From contig NZ_CP139969.1 in the NCBI RefSeq assembly GCF_034424645.1, positions 1,488,001 to 1,552,000 on the forward strand: a DNA stretch of 64,000 nt, read 5' to 3'. Below, one piece after another: positions 9,167-17,998 of this stretch. The first letter of the stretch is position 1; every line of letters starts with the position of its first letter. This DNA comes from Bordetella avium. Lineage in GTDB: Bacteria > Pseudomonadota > Gammaproteobacteria > Burkholderiales > Burkholderiaceae_B. The translations under genes and the position numbers were made by a program. The notes beneath the pieces were generated by a model that made no database searches, was not told the DNA's origin, and worked only from the letters and a program-made list of their open reading frames with translations.

Positions 9167-10138
9167 TCAGGTCATGGCCACGGCCAGATCAAAGGCGGCG
9201 ACCAAGGAGCGGGCGTCTGCGATGCCTTGGCCGGCTATATCGAAGGCCGTGCCATGATCGACGCTGGTGCGTACGAAAGGCAGGCCTACCGTAACGTTGA
9301 CGCCATGATCAATGCCCAAATACTTGACCGGGATGAGTCCCTGATCGTGATACTGCGCTACGACGATGTCGAACTCGCCACGTCGTGCGCGCATGAAAAT
9401 CGTATCGCCCGGCCAGGGGCCCGAGGCATCGATGCCCTCGGCCCGGGCCTGCGCGATGGCCGGCGCAATGATGTCTAGGTCTTCGCGGCCGAACTTGCCG
9501 TCTTCGCCTGCATGCGGGTTGAGGCCGGCGACCGCCACACGAGGCTGCGTAATACCCATCTGCCGACAGGCACGCTCGGCCAGCCGGATAGCGCGCAACT
9601 CTGCCTCGGGGGTAATGCGGGCGGGCACCTCGCTCAGCGCAATATGAATGGTCGCAAGCAGCACGCGCAGCTCGTCATTGGCCAACATCATGGCGTAGTG
9701 CTCGGTGCCCGAGCGTTGAGCCAGAATTTCAGTGTGGCCCGGCTGATCGATATCGGCCAAATGCATAGAGTGCTTGTTCAGCGGCGCGGTCACGATGGCG
9801 CGGATCTTGCCTGCCATGGCGGCGTCTATCGCCTGGCATAGATAGTCGTAAGCACCTTGACCGGCCTGTGCGCTGACGCGCCCCATGGGCAAATCTGCGG
9901 GCAGTGGCGCGCCGGCCTGTACGACTTCGATCCTGCCGGGCAGGCCGCTTGCCTCGCGAGGGTCTTCGATGCGCCGCACCTTCAGCGCCGTGCCCCAGCG
10001 CTGCGCTGCGGCCTGCATCCAGCCGTAATCCCCAAAGACGATGGCGGGGGCTCTCAGGCCTGCTGCGAAGGCTTTGACGATGATTTCCGGGCCGATGCCT
10101 GCAGCATCGCCCATGGTGAAGCCAAGGGGAACAATCAT
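9167..10138 (-). CDS. pdxA: 4-hydroxythreonine-4-phosphate dehydrogenase
   Basis: PdxA oxidises and decarboxylates 4-phosphohydroxy-L-threonine in pyridoxal 5'-phosphate synthesis. The protein shows MGDAAGIGPEIIVKA at its start, the metal-binding histidines in GHTEILAQRSG and YHDQGLIPVKYLG, and the C-terminal VDHGTAFDIAGQG. I chose the ATG at 10138 (323 residues) because it puts the GDxAGIGPEI motif at the usual distance from the N-terminus. An upstream TTG at 10216 would add 26 residues with no family similarity, and neither start has a convincing Shine-Dalgarno. GDAAGIG replaces the more usual GDPAGIG. Confidence 0.92.
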   Translation of the reverse strand: MIVPLGFTMGDAAGIGPEIIVKAFAAGLRAPAIVFGDYGWMQAAAQRWGTALKVRRIEDPREASGLPGRIEVVQAGAPLPADLPMGRVSAQAGQGAYDYLCQAIDAAMAGKIRAIVTAPLNKHSMHLADIDQPGHTEILAQRSGTEHYAMMLANDELRVLLATIHIALSEVPARITPEAELRAIRLAERACRQMGITQPRVAVAGLNPHAGEDGKFGREDLDIIAPAIAQARAEGIDASGPWPGDTIFMRARRGEFDIVVAQYHDQGLIPVKYLGIDHGVNVTVGLPFVRTSVDHGTAFDIAGQGIADARSLVAAFDLAVAMT

Positions 10139-10242
10139 GGGGAAGGATAGGAAAGATAGGCCAAGCCGCCATGCTACACCGCGACTGGGCGCCAGTTTCT
10201 TCTGCGCGGTTTGCAAGGGGGCTTGTTGTCCGGCCCGCGATG

Positions 10243-10268
10243 AAAAAAGGCCCTGCTTGGGCAGGGCC
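10243..10268 (-). terminator. Terminator of the phoH gene
   Basis: Read on the minus strand, GGCCCTGC-4-GCAGGGCC is followed by six T (10243-10248), immediately downstream of the PhoH-family stop. Confidence 0.88.
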
Positions 10269-10288
10269 TGGAGCTTGCTAGGAGGCGT

Positions 10289-11935
10289 TCAGAGCACGTC
10301 GCCGGCGTAATCGGCAAGTCGCGAACGCTCGCCGCGTTGCAGTGTCACGTGGCCGGAATGTGGCCAGCCTTTGAAGCGGTCAACCACAAAGGTCAGGCCC
10401 GAGCTGCCTTCGGTGAGATAGGGTGTGTCGATCTGGGCGATATTCCCCAGGCAGACCACCTTAGTGCCAGGGCCGGCGCGGGTGACCAGGGTTTTCATCT
10501 GCTTGGGCGTCAGGTTTTGCGCCTCGTCGATGATGAGATATTTATTCAGGAAAGTGCGGCCGCGCATAAAGTTCAGCGACTTCACTTTGATGCGCGAACG
10601 GATCAACTCCATCGTGGCGGCCCGGCCCCAATCAGCGCCGCCTTTGCCATCGCCCATATTGAGCACGTCGAGGTTGTCTTCGAGCGCGCCCATCCAGGGC
10701 AGCATTTTTTCTTCCTCCGTGCCGGGCAGAAAGCCGATGTCTTCGCCGACCGGAACCGTGACGCGGGTCATGATGATCTCGGTGTAGCGCTTGGTTTCGA
10801 GCACCTGAGTGATGCCGGCAGCCAGGGCGAGCAGCGTTTTACCCGTGCCGGCTTGGCCGAGCAGCGAGACGAAGTCGCACTCCGGGTTCATCAGCAGATT
10901 GAGCGCGAAATTCTGTTCGCGGTTGCGGGCGGTGATGCCCCACACATTATTCTTGCCGTGGGTGTAGTCGCGCAGCGTCGCCAGCACGGCCGTCTTGCCG
11001 CTGACTTCGCGCACCTGCGCGTAGAGCGGCATCTGGCCTTCAAAGTAGACGAACTGATTGACTACGAACTGGGCGCAGAGCGGACCGCGGATGCGGTAGA
11101 AGGTGGTGCCGCCTTGCTGCCAGGATTCGACATCCTTGCCATGGCGGTTCCAGAAGTCGTCGGGCAGCGCCATGACGCCCGAATACATCAGGTCCGTGTC
11201 CTCAAGGACATGGTCGTTGTAATAGTCTTCGGCGGCCAGGCCCAGCGCGCGCGCCTTCAGACGCATATTGATGTCCTTGGACACCAGCACTACTTCGCGC
11301 TGCGGATACTTTTCGGCCAGTGCGCGCACCACGCCCAGGATCTGGTTGTCGGCCTTGCCCATAGGCAGGTCGGAGGGCAGGGTGCTGTGGATAGCCGTCG
11401 TTTGCAGCATCAACCGGCCCACGGCGTCCTTGTTGCCCAGCTTGCTCAGAGGAATGCCCTCGTCGAGCTGTGTCGTGTCCTGCACCAGGGAATCCAGCGA
11501 ACGGCTGACCTGGCGCGCATTGCGCGCCACTTCCGACATGCCCTTCTTCTGATGATCCAGTTCTTCCAGCGTCATCATGGGCAGGAAGATGTCGTGTTCT
11601 TCAAAGCGGAACAGCGACGAGGGGTCATGCAGCAAAACGTTGGTGTCCAGCACAAAGAGTTTGTGCTCGGCTTGCGCGGCAGCCTTCCCCCGGCGTGGCG
11701 CCGCTGTTTTGGCGCCGCGAGAGGCCTTGGGCGCCGCAGGCTTGGCGCTGGCCTCGGCCGGCTTGGGTGGCGTGGCGGGCTTGATGTTAGGCGCTTTGGC
11801 CAGCGCGGGAGTGGGGGCTGGGCTGATTCCCTCGAGTTCCGGTTGCAGCTGCGCGCTGTTTTGGCGCGGGGCGTCTTCGTCTGCGGGGAAGCTCAGAATG
11901 GCTGCCGGACGGCTAGGCATCTTCGGAAGCGGCAT
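10289..11935 (-). CDS. PIN domain-PhoH family ATPase/RNA helicase
   Basis: The 548-residue protein combines an N-terminal PIN ribonuclease domain (FVLDTNVLLHDPSSLFRFEE near residue 93, with acidic residues in MTLEELDHQKKG) and a C-terminal PhoH P-loop ATPase (GQAGTGKT near residue 360, Walker B YLIIDEAQN). This PIN-PhoH (PhoH2) arrangement is associated with RNA unwinding and cleavage. The first 80 residues are a low-complexity Pro/Ala/Lys-rich tail. The ATG at 11935 is preceded by AGGAGA at the right spacing; a longer in-frame start at 12025 lacks support. Confidence 0.9.
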   Translation of the reverse strand: MPLPKMPSRPAAILSFPADEDAPRQNSAQLQPELEGISPAPTPALAKAPNIKPATPPKPAEASAKPAAPKASRGAKTAAPRRGKAAAQAEHKLFVLDTNVLLHDPSSLFRFEEHDIFLPMMTLEELDHQKKGMSEVARNARQVSRSLDSLVQDTTQLDEGIPLSKLGNKDAVGRLMLQTTAIHSTLPSDLPMGKADNQILGVVRALAEKYPQREVVLVSKDINMRLKARALGLAAEDYYNDHVLEDTDLMYSGVMALPDDFWNRHGKDVESWQQGGTTFYRIRGPLCAQFVVNQFVYFEGQMPLYAQVREVSGKTAVLATLRDYTHGKNNVWGITARNREQNFALNLLMNPECDFVSLLGQAGTGKTLLALAAGITQVLETKRYTEIIMTRVTVPVGEDIGFLPGTEEEKMLPWMGALEDNLDVLNMGDGKGGADWGRAATMELIRSRIKVKSLNFMRGRTFLNKYLIIDEAQNLTPKQMKTLVTRAGPGTKVVCLGNIAQIDTPYLTEGSSGLTFVVDRFKGWPHSGHVTLQRGERSRLADYAGDVL

Positions 11936-11984
11936 AAAGGTCAATCTCCTGTGTGAGCCGGTATCTGAATCGGTTGTCCGAGGA

Positions 11985-12449
11985 TCAACCGATGCTTTTT
12001 GCGGCCTGGAGCACTTCCTTGGCATGGCCGGGCACTTTCAGCCCCCGCCATTCCTGCACCAGAACCCCATAGGCATCGATGAGAAAGGTGCTGCGTTCGA
12101 TGCCGCGCACCTGTTTGCCATACATCGTCTTCTGCTTGATGACACCGTACAGATTGCATACGGTTTCGTCGGCGTCGGAGATCAGAGGGAAGGGAAGCTG
12201 GTACTTGGTTTTGAAGTTCTCGTGTGACTTGAGCGAGTCGCGCGAAATTCCGATCACAATCGTACTGGCGGCCAGAAAATCCGCATGGAGATCACGGAAG
12301 TCCTGGCTTTCGGTGGTGCAGCCCGGCGTGTTGTCCTTGGGGTAGAAATACAGCACGACGGCGCGGCCCTGGCATTGCTCCAGATCGATCGGGCCGATGG
12401 TGCTTTCCGCGGTGAATTGCGGGGCGGGTTTGCCGATAAGTGCAGTCAT
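11985..12449 (-). CDS. bcp: Thiol peroxidase of the BCP/PrxQ family
   Basis: The 154-residue peroxiredoxin reduces hydroperoxides using a peroxidatic cysteine in KDNTPGCTTE (Cys44). The canonical BCP resolving cysteine five residues later is absent (the sequence runs CTTESQD). The other cysteines are Cys26 and one in ETVCNLYG, so this may be a one-Cys or atypical two-Cys form. Its start overlaps the stop of the Mth938-like gene by 4 bases, so the two form an operon. Confidence 0.92.
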   Translation of the reverse strand: MTALIGKPAPQFTAESTIGPIDLEQCQGRAVVLYFYPKDNTPGCTTESQDFRDLHADFLAASTIVIGISRDSLKSHENFKTKYQLPFPLISDADETVCNLYGVIKQKTMYGKQVRGIERSTFLIDAYGVLVQEWRGLKVPGHAKEVLQAAKSIG

Positions 12450-12907
12450 GCGGGGGAATCTCCGTCTGTGGGCAGCAGGGCGACGACTACACGCCGGCCT
12501 TCGGCCATCAAAATATTGTAGGTGCGCGCGGCGGCCTGCGTATCCATGACCTCGACACCCACGCCGGCCATCAACAGGGGGCGCAATACTTCTTGAGGCA
12601 GCAGCCTTTGCTTGAGCCCGGTGCCGACAATGAGCACTTCAGGCGTATCGGCCGAGCGCTGTAAAGCGGGCGTTTCCGGCTCGTCCAGAAAGGCCAGCGG
12701 GTCGCGCTTGCCGGCGACCAGGCGGGCCGCCTCTTGTAGGCGCACGGACGAGATGTCGGCCGGTGTGCGCACCGGCCATTCGGTGATGTCGCCTTCAGGG
12801 CCAAAGGCGACCGCGTGGGAAAATCTTGCCAGATTGACCTCAATATAGCCTTCACCGTAAGCGGTGACGGTATTGAGGGCCGTCGTAGAGTCGGTATGCA
12901 GCTTCAA
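12446..12907 (-). CDS. Mth938-like domain protein (DUF498/NDUFAF3 family)
   Basis: A conserved protein of about 153 residues with the Mth938 fold: an N-terminal EGYIEVNLARFSHAVAF strand region and the PEVLIVGTGLKQRLLP loop characteristic of DUF498/COG3737. The biochemical role in bacteria is unknown; eukaryotic relatives assist respiratory complex I assembly. I prefer the TTG at 12907 (protein begins MKLHTDSTTALN), which has GGAG five to eight bases upstream, over an in-frame start at 12943. It is translationally coupled to bcp. Confidence 0.75.
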   Translation of the reverse strand: MKLHTDSTTALNTVTAYGEGYIEVNLARFSHAVAFGPEGDITEWPVRTPADISSVRLQEAARLVAGKRDPLAFLDEPETPALQRSADTPEVLIVGTGLKQRLLPQEVLRPLLMAGVGVEVMDTQAAARTYNILMAEGRRVVVALLPTDGDSPA

Positions 12908-13131
12908 TAAACACTCCGGTATACGCGTCCCATGATAGCGCATCAGACTTTAGCGATGTTGCTGGGCGTCCACTGCGTGGGGGGACAGAGCAGCCCTCAT
13001 TTGCCGGGCAGCCAGGCTTGCGATAGATTACAAGGTTTTGTCGGCCTGCAAGCATGCGGAGCAAGCCTTCATATTGCGCCGCGTCATTTTTCCCGCCTCT
13101 TTTCCCCTCGCCAATTTAGGATCCGCCCACC

Positions 13132-14319
13132 ATGAGGAAGTTCTCGCGCATTGAGCGTCTGCCGCCCTATGTTTTTAATATCACCGGTGAGCTCAAGATG
13201 GCGGCACGGCGGCGCGGGGAAGATATTATCGATATGTCGATGGGCAACCCGGATGGCGCCACGCCGCAACATATCGTTGACAAGCTGATCGAGGTTTCGG
13301 CCCGACCGACAACGCATGGCTATTCTGTCTCCAAGGGCATCCCCCGTCTGCGCAAGGCGATCTGTGACTGGTATCAGCGCCGTTACGACGTCGAGCTTGA
13401 TCCCGACTCCGAAGCGATTGTCACCATTGGTTCCAAGGAAGGCCTGGCGCACTTGATGCTGGCCACGCTGGATCGGGGCGATACCGTGCTGGTGCCCAAT
13501 CCGAGCTACCCGATCCATATTTACGGCGCGGTCATCGCAGGCGCCAACATCCGCTCTGTGCGCATGACGCCGGGTGTGGATTTCTTCGAGGAGCTGGAAC
13601 GCGCCGTGCGCGAGTCCATTCCCAAGCCCAAGATGATGATTTTGGGCTTTCCCAGCAATCCTACGGCGCAATGTGTTGATCTGTCTTTTTTTGAGCGGGT
13701 CGTGGCCCTGGCCAAAGAGCATGACATCCTCGTGGTGCATGATCTCGCCTACGCGGACATCTGCTTTGATGGCTATGTCGCGCCTTCTATCATGCAGGTG
13801 CCCGGCGCGCGCGATGTCGCCGTCGAGTTCTTCACCATGAGCAAGAGCTACAACATGGCGGGCTGGCGCATTGGCTATATGGTGGGCAACCGCGAATTGG
13901 TGGGCGCGCTGGCGCGCATCAAGAGTTATCACGATTACGGCACCTTCACGCCCATTCAGGTGGCATCCATCGCTGCCCTGGACGGTTCGCAGGATTGCGT
14001 GTCGGAAATCGTGCAGCAGTATCAGAGCCGCCGCGATGTGTTGGCGCGCGGCCTGCACGAAGCAGGTTGGAATGTGGAAATTCCGAAGGCGTCCATGTAC
14101 ATATGGGCGCAGATCCCCGAACCCTACAGGGCGATGGGCTCTTTGGAATTCTCCAAACGTGTCCTGTCGGATGCGAAAGTGGCCGTCTCCCCCGGGATCG
14201 GCTTCGGCGAGTACGGCGACGATTATGTTCGCTTCGCTCTTATCGAGAACGAGCAGCGCACGCGTCAGGCGGTGCGAGGCATCAAAGATATGTTCCGCAA
14301 GGACGGTTTGTTGAAATGA
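13132..14319 (+). CDS. alaC: PLP-dependent alanine-type aminotransferase (AlaC-like)
   Basis: The 395-residue fold-type I aminotransferase has the active-site lysine in [14 protein letters not shown] (Lys238) and the substrate-binding NPTAQC and DLAYADICF segments. The N-terminus [20 protein letters not shown] is typical of AlaC, which makes alanine from pyruvate and glutamate. Its stop overlaps the hom start, so it is the first gene of a coupled operon with hom and thrC. This links pyruvate-family and aspartate-family amino acid synthesis; a related aspartate/glutamate aminotransferase role cannot be excluded. Confidence 0.87.
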   Translation: MRKFSRIERLPPYVFNITGELKMAARRRGEDIIDMSMGNPDGATPQHIVDKLIEVSARPTTHGYSVSKGIPRLRKAICDWYQRRYDVELDPDSEAIVTIGSKEGLAHLMLATLDRGDTVLVPNPSYPIHIYGAVIAGANIRSVRMTPGVDFFEELERAVRESIPKPKMMILGFPSNPTAQCVDLSFFERVVALAKEHDILVVHDLAYADICFDGYVAPSIMQVPGARDVAVEFFTMSKSYNMAGWRIGYMVGNRELVGALARIKSYHDYGTFTPIQVASIAALDGSQDCVSEIVQQYQSRRDVLARGLHEAGWNVEIPKASMYIWAQIPEPYRAMGSLEFSKRVLSDAKVAVSPGIGFGEYGDDYVRFALIENEQRTRQAVRGIKDMFRKDGLLK

Positions 14320-15620
14320 ATCCGATGAAGGTAGGCCTGTTGGGCCTGGGTGTGGTGGGTGGCGGTACCTGGAGCGTGTTGACCCGTAACGCCGAAGAAA
14401 TAGCGCGCCGCGCAGGACGGCGCATCGAAGTCACCCGGGTTGCGGTGCGCGACGTAGCCAAGGCGCGCGCGCGCCTGGGCGAGAGCATGGCCGTCTCGAC
14501 CGATGTTCATGCGCTGGTGCGCGACCCGGATATCGATATCGTGGTCGAACTGATCGGCGGCGACACGCTTGCCCGCGAACTGGTGCTGGAGGCCATTGCC
14601 CAGGGCAAGCACGTGGTGACCGCCAACAAGGCCTTGCTCGCCAAACACGGCAATGAAATTTTCGCCGCCGCCTCCGAGCGCGGTGTGATGGTGGCTTTCG
14701 AGGCGGCCGTGGCGGGTGGCATTCCCATCATCAAGGCCATTCGCGAAGGTCTGACCGCCAACCGCATCGAATGGCTGGCCGGCATTATCAACGGCACCAC
14801 CAATTTCATTCTTTCCGAGATGCGCTCGCGTGGTCTGCCGTTTGCAGAGGTGCTGGCCGAGGCGCAGCGCCTGGGTTATGCCGAAGCCGATCCCACCTTT
14901 GACGTCGAAGGCGTGGATGCCGCCCACAAGCTGACGTTGCTGGCCTCGCTGGCTTTCGGTATTCCGGTGCAGTTTGATCGCGCCTATATCGAAGGCATTT
15001 CGCAGTTGGCCCAGGAAGATATCGCCCATGCCGAGCGCCTGGGCTATCGTATCAAACTGCTGGGCATCACCAAACGCCGCCCTGATGGCATCGAACTGCG
15101 CGTGCATCCGGCTCTGGTCCCGGCTGAGCGCCTGCTGGCCAATGTCGAGGGCGCAATGAATGCCGTGCTGGTGCGCGGCGATGCCGTGGGCCCGACGCTG
15201 TACTACGGTCAGGGGGCGGGTGAAGAGCCGACCGCCTCGGCCGTGGTGGCCGATCTGGTCGACGTCACCCGTCTGCACACCGCCGATCCGGGCAATCGCG
15301 TGCCGCATCTGGCCTTCCAGCCCGATGCCATGTCGGATCTGCCCATTTTGCCGATCGAGCAGATTCACACCTCTTACTACCTGCGCCTGCGCGTGGATGA
15401 CCGGCCGGGCGTGCTTGCCGACATCGCACGCATTCTGGCGGATCGCGCCATTTCCATCGGTTCCATGATCCAGGAGCCGTCCAACGTGGGCGGCGCTGAT
15501 ATCATTTTCCTGACCCATGAGGCGCTGGAGGGCAATGTGAACCAGGCGATCGCCAGCATCGAGTCGCTGCCCTTCGTGCGCTCCAAGGTAACCCGCCTGC
15601 GCATGGAGAATCTCACATGA
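14316..15620 (+). CDS. hom: Homoserine dehydrogenase
   Basis: The 434-residue enzyme reduces aspartate semialdehyde to homoserine, the branch point to threonine and methionine. The Rossmann motif is [13 protein letters not shown] near residue 6, catalytic and substrate residues lie in [13 protein letters not shown] and [12 protein letters not shown], and a C-terminal ACT domain ([20 protein letters not shown]) suggests threonine feedback inhibition. The ATG at 14316 overlaps the preceding stop by 4 bases, and the next gene overlaps its own stop, so all three genes are translationally coupled. Confidence 0.97.
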   Translation: MNPMKVGLLGLGVVGGGTWSVLTRNAEEIARRAGRRIEVTRVAVRDVAKARARLGESMAVSTDVHALVRDPDIDIVVELIGGDTLARELVLEAIAQGKHVVTANKALLAKHGNEIFAAASERGVMVAFEAAVAGGIPIIKAIREGLTANRIEWLAGIINGTTNFILSEMRSRGLPFAEVLAEAQRLGYAEADPTFDVEGVDAAHKLTLLASLAFGIPVQFDRAYIEGISQLAQEDIAHAERLGYRIKLLGITKRRPDGIELRVHPALVPAERLLANVEGAMNAVLVRGDAVGPTLYYGQGAGEEPTASAVVADLVDVTRLHTADPGNRVPHLAFQPDAMSDLPILPIEQIHTSYYLRLRVDDRPGVLADIARILADRAISIGSMIQEPSNVGGADIIFLTHEALEGNVNQAIASIESLPFVRSKVTRLRMENLT

Positions 15621-17026
15621 AGTATGTATCGACCCGGGGCGGCATGGCGCCCCTGGACTTCTCCGACATTCTGCTTGAGGGTCTGGCGCCGGACGGCGGT
15701 CTGGCCGTGCCGCAGGAACTGCCTCACATCGATGCCGCCACGCTAGAGTCCTGGCGCGGGCTGTCTTATGCCGAGTTAGCCCTGGAAGTTCTGTCGCGTT
15801 TTGCCACCGATATTCCCAAGGATGATCTGTGTCAGCTGACGGCCGCTGCCTATAACGGCAGGGTTTTTTCCAGTGATGAGATCGTGCCCTTGCGGCCGCT
15901 CGCCGATGGCCTGCAATTGCTGGGTTTGTCTGAAGGCCCGACGCTGGCTTTCAAGGACATGGCCATGCAGTTTCTCGGCCAGGTCTTCGAATACGTGCTG
16001 ACCAAGCGCGGCACGACGCTGAATATCGTCGGGGCCACCTCCGGCGATACGGGCTCCGCCGCCGAGTATGCCTTGCGCGGCAAGCGTGGCGTAGGCGTGT
16101 TCATGCTTTCTCCGCATGGCCGGATGAGCGCTTTCCAGCGCGCCCAGATGTACTCCTTGCAAGATGAGAACATCCACAATATTGCGGTCAAGGGTGTTTT
16201 CGATCAGGCCCAGGATATCGTCAAGGCTCTGGCCGGCGATCTGGCTTTCAAGGCGCGCTACCGCATCGGCGCCGTGAACTCGATCAACTGGGCGCGTATC
16301 GCCTCTCAGGTGGTGTACTACTTCCATGGCTGGCTGCGCGCTACCCGCACAGCGGGTCAGGAAGTGTCTTTTGCCGTGCCCTCTGGCAATTTTGGCAATA
16401 TTCTCTCGGGTCATATCGCCCGCCGCATGGGTTTGCCGGTTCGACGCCTCGTGCTGGCTACCAACGAGAATAATGTGCTGGAAGAGTTCTTCCGCACCGG
16501 GGTTTACCGCCCGCGCGGGCCAGAGCAGACCTACGCGACGTCCAGCCCCTCCATGGACATTTCGCGCGCTTCCAATTTCGAGCGTTTCATCTACGATCTG
16601 CTAGATGGCGACGGTGAGCGTGTGCGCGCGCTCTGGAATGAGTTGGCGCAGAAGGGCAGCTTCGATCTGTCGGCCTATCGAGACGACTTCCTGACCCGAT
16701 ATGGATTTGTGTCGGGCGTGAGCACGCACGAAGATCGCCTGGCCACGATACGTACCATCTTCGACGAGACCGGCGTGCTGATCGATCCGCATACCGCCGA
16801 TGGCGTGAAAGTGGCGCGTGACTTCGTCGAGCCGGGGGTTCCGATGCTGGTCCTCGAGACGGCTTTGCCCGCCAAGTTCTCCGATACCATTGAAGAGGCT
16901 CTGGGTCGCAGCGTGCCGCCGCCGGGCGAGTTGGCGGATCTGGAGTCCTTGCCGCAGCGCGTGACCGTGATGGATTGCGATGTTGACCAGGTGCGGGCTT
17001 TTATCGAGAAGCACGCCAAAGTCTGA
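15617..17026 (+). CDS. thrC: Threonine synthase
   Basis: The 469-residue PLP enzyme converts O-phosphohomoserine to threonine. The PLP lysine is in EGPTLAFKDMAMQF (Lys113) and the phosphate-binding segment is VGATSGDTGSAAEYA. The longer form with the C-terminal HTADGVKVA extension is typical of proteobacterial and yeast-type ThrC. It starts inside the hom stop and is followed by a large terminator. No thrB lies nearby; the homoserine kinase must be elsewhere. Confidence 0.97.
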   Translation: MKYVSTRGGMAPLDFSDILLEGLAPDGGLAVPQELPHIDAATLESWRGLSYAELALEVLSRFATDIPKDDLCQLTAAAYNGRVFSSDEIVPLRPLADGLQLLGLSEGPTLAFKDMAMQFLGQVFEYVLTKRGTTLNIVGATSGDTGSAAEYALRGKRGVGVFMLSPHGRMSAFQRAQMYSLQDENIHNIAVKGVFDQAQDIVKALAGDLAFKARYRIGAVNSINWARIASQVVYYFHGWLRATRTAGQEVSFAVPSGNFGNILSGHIARRMGLPVRRLVLATNENNVLEEFFRTGVYRPRGPEQTYATSSPSMDISRASNFERFIYDLLDGDGERVRALWNELAQKGSFDLSAYRDDFLTRYGFVSGVSTHEDRLATIRTIFDETGVLIDPHTADGVKVARDFVEPGVPMLVLETALPAKFSDTIEEALGRSVPPPGELADLESLPQRVTVMDCDVDQVRAFIEKHAKV

Positions 17027-17066
17027 GCTGTCCGCTACGGCAGTTGGAAAAAGCTGCCTGTGGTTT

Positions 17067-17113
17067 AACTGCCCCCCGAATGTTGGACAACATCCAACTG
17101 TCGGGGGGCAGTT
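17067..17113 (+). terminator. Large terminator after thrC
   Basis: A 13-bp perfect outer stem (AACTGCCCCCCGA at 17067-17079, TCGGGGGGCAGTT at 17101-17113) encloses a second 6-bp stem (GTTGGA/TCCAAC). A short T-containing tail follows. Confidence 0.8.
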
Positions 17114-17308
17114 TACTTTGCGCGGGCTTTTGTTTGCATAGGTAGAGAACCCCGTGGTTCGAATTACGTTCAGCCTGAGGATATCAGTCTGATCGAAAAT
17201 GAATTATTGCGCGATGCATGCCTGAATCGGTACGGAATTGAATCGCCGGTATTGCGCGGCCAGGAAGGATGTGCGGGTATCAGACTTAAATTTGGCGTGT
17301 TCGACTGA
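17069..17308 (+). other. Intergenic open frame, possible gene remnant
   Basis: The 489 bases between thrC and the small lipoprotein gene hold no complete gene. One frame is open from a TAA at 17066 to a TGA at 17306-17308. From about 17130 it reads like real protein (for example IENELLRDACLNRYGIESPV and GCAGIRLKFGVFD), but it has no ATG or plausible start and overlaps the thrC terminator. It could be the tail of a decayed gene. I do not recognise the family. The rest, 17309-17515, is AT-rich and probably carries the lipoprotein promoter. Confidence 0.25.
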
Positions 17309-17515
17309 GTTTTTCAGTTTTGTGCAGCCTGAATGCCTATCCAATGATTTTGAAAATTACGCTTAGGGATATTTTCTCAGCATTGTTACATTTTTGGCGG
17401 ATAGGGGTTGCTCTACTTACAGTCCTACGCATTTTGCCGACACTCCGTCACGGTATCGGACGACCGGTCGACATAAAGTGGAATCACCGCTTTGATTGAC
17501 TAAGGGAGGATAGCG

Positions 17516-17737
17516 ATGAGCCTTAAACACCTGACTCTTGCCCTGGCTGTGAGTGGTTTTGGCGTCTTGGCGGGGTGTTCCTCGCCGTCGGTCGTCCAAA
17601 AATCCGATGGCAGCCAAGTCGTCACGCCTGACGAACCCGAGTATGACAAGAAATCCGGCATGTATCAGTACGAGCAGGATGGACGCAAGGTGCAGATTAA
17701 CAAGGATGACGTAAAGTCGATAGAAGAAATCAAATAA
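17516..17737 (+). CDS. Small YgdI/YgdR-type lipoprotein
   Basis: The 73-residue product has a lipoprotein signal peptide ending in the lipobox LAGC (Cys21) and a compact DUF903-like domain (QVVTPDEPEYDKKSGMYQYE, then QDGRKVQINKDDVKSIEEI), matching the YgdI/YgdR family of outer-membrane-anchored lipoproteins. A strong Shine-Dalgarno (GGGAGG) precedes the ATG. The function of the family is unknown. It is monocistronic and closed by a terminator. Confidence 0.85.
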   Translation: MSLKHLTLALAVSGFGVLAGCSSPSVVQKSDGSQVVTPDEPEYDKKSGMYQYEQDGRKVQINKDDVKSIEEIK

Positions 17738-17844
17738 ATCCGATAGACGACATTCATGCTAGATATTTGCCCTTTTTGGCGCGTTAAGAATTATGAGCAT
17801 GTTTTAGCCATGCTCAGGGCATAAAGCATTTGGCAGGGCTTTGA

Positions 17845-17870
17845 ATCCACCTCGCGAGGTGGATTTTTTT
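17845..17870 (+). terminator. Intrinsic terminator after the small lipoprotein
   Basis: The perfect palindrome ATCCACCTCGCGAGGTGGAT at 17845-17864 is followed by T6. It separates the lipoprotein gene from the giant exoprotein gene. Confidence 0.9.
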
Positions 17871-17998
17871 GCTGCCCAGCAGTATCAGCTTGCTCGTCTC
17901 TATATTCGGAAATCAGCTACAAGCGTTTATCCGACCTGCGTTTAAGGTGCATACGTGCGCAGTTCCGCACATTTTTTCTTGCGCCTTAATTCGCCGAG

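Noticed and set aside
10337..11956. 539-codon open frame on the plus strand opposite the PIN-PhoH gene
   Set aside because: Antisense shadow of a high-GC3 gene; the minus-strand product has intact PIN and PhoH motifs.
14265..15518. 417-codon minus-strand frame opposite hom
   Set aside because: Antisense to an intact homoserine dehydrogenase with no recognisable features of its own.
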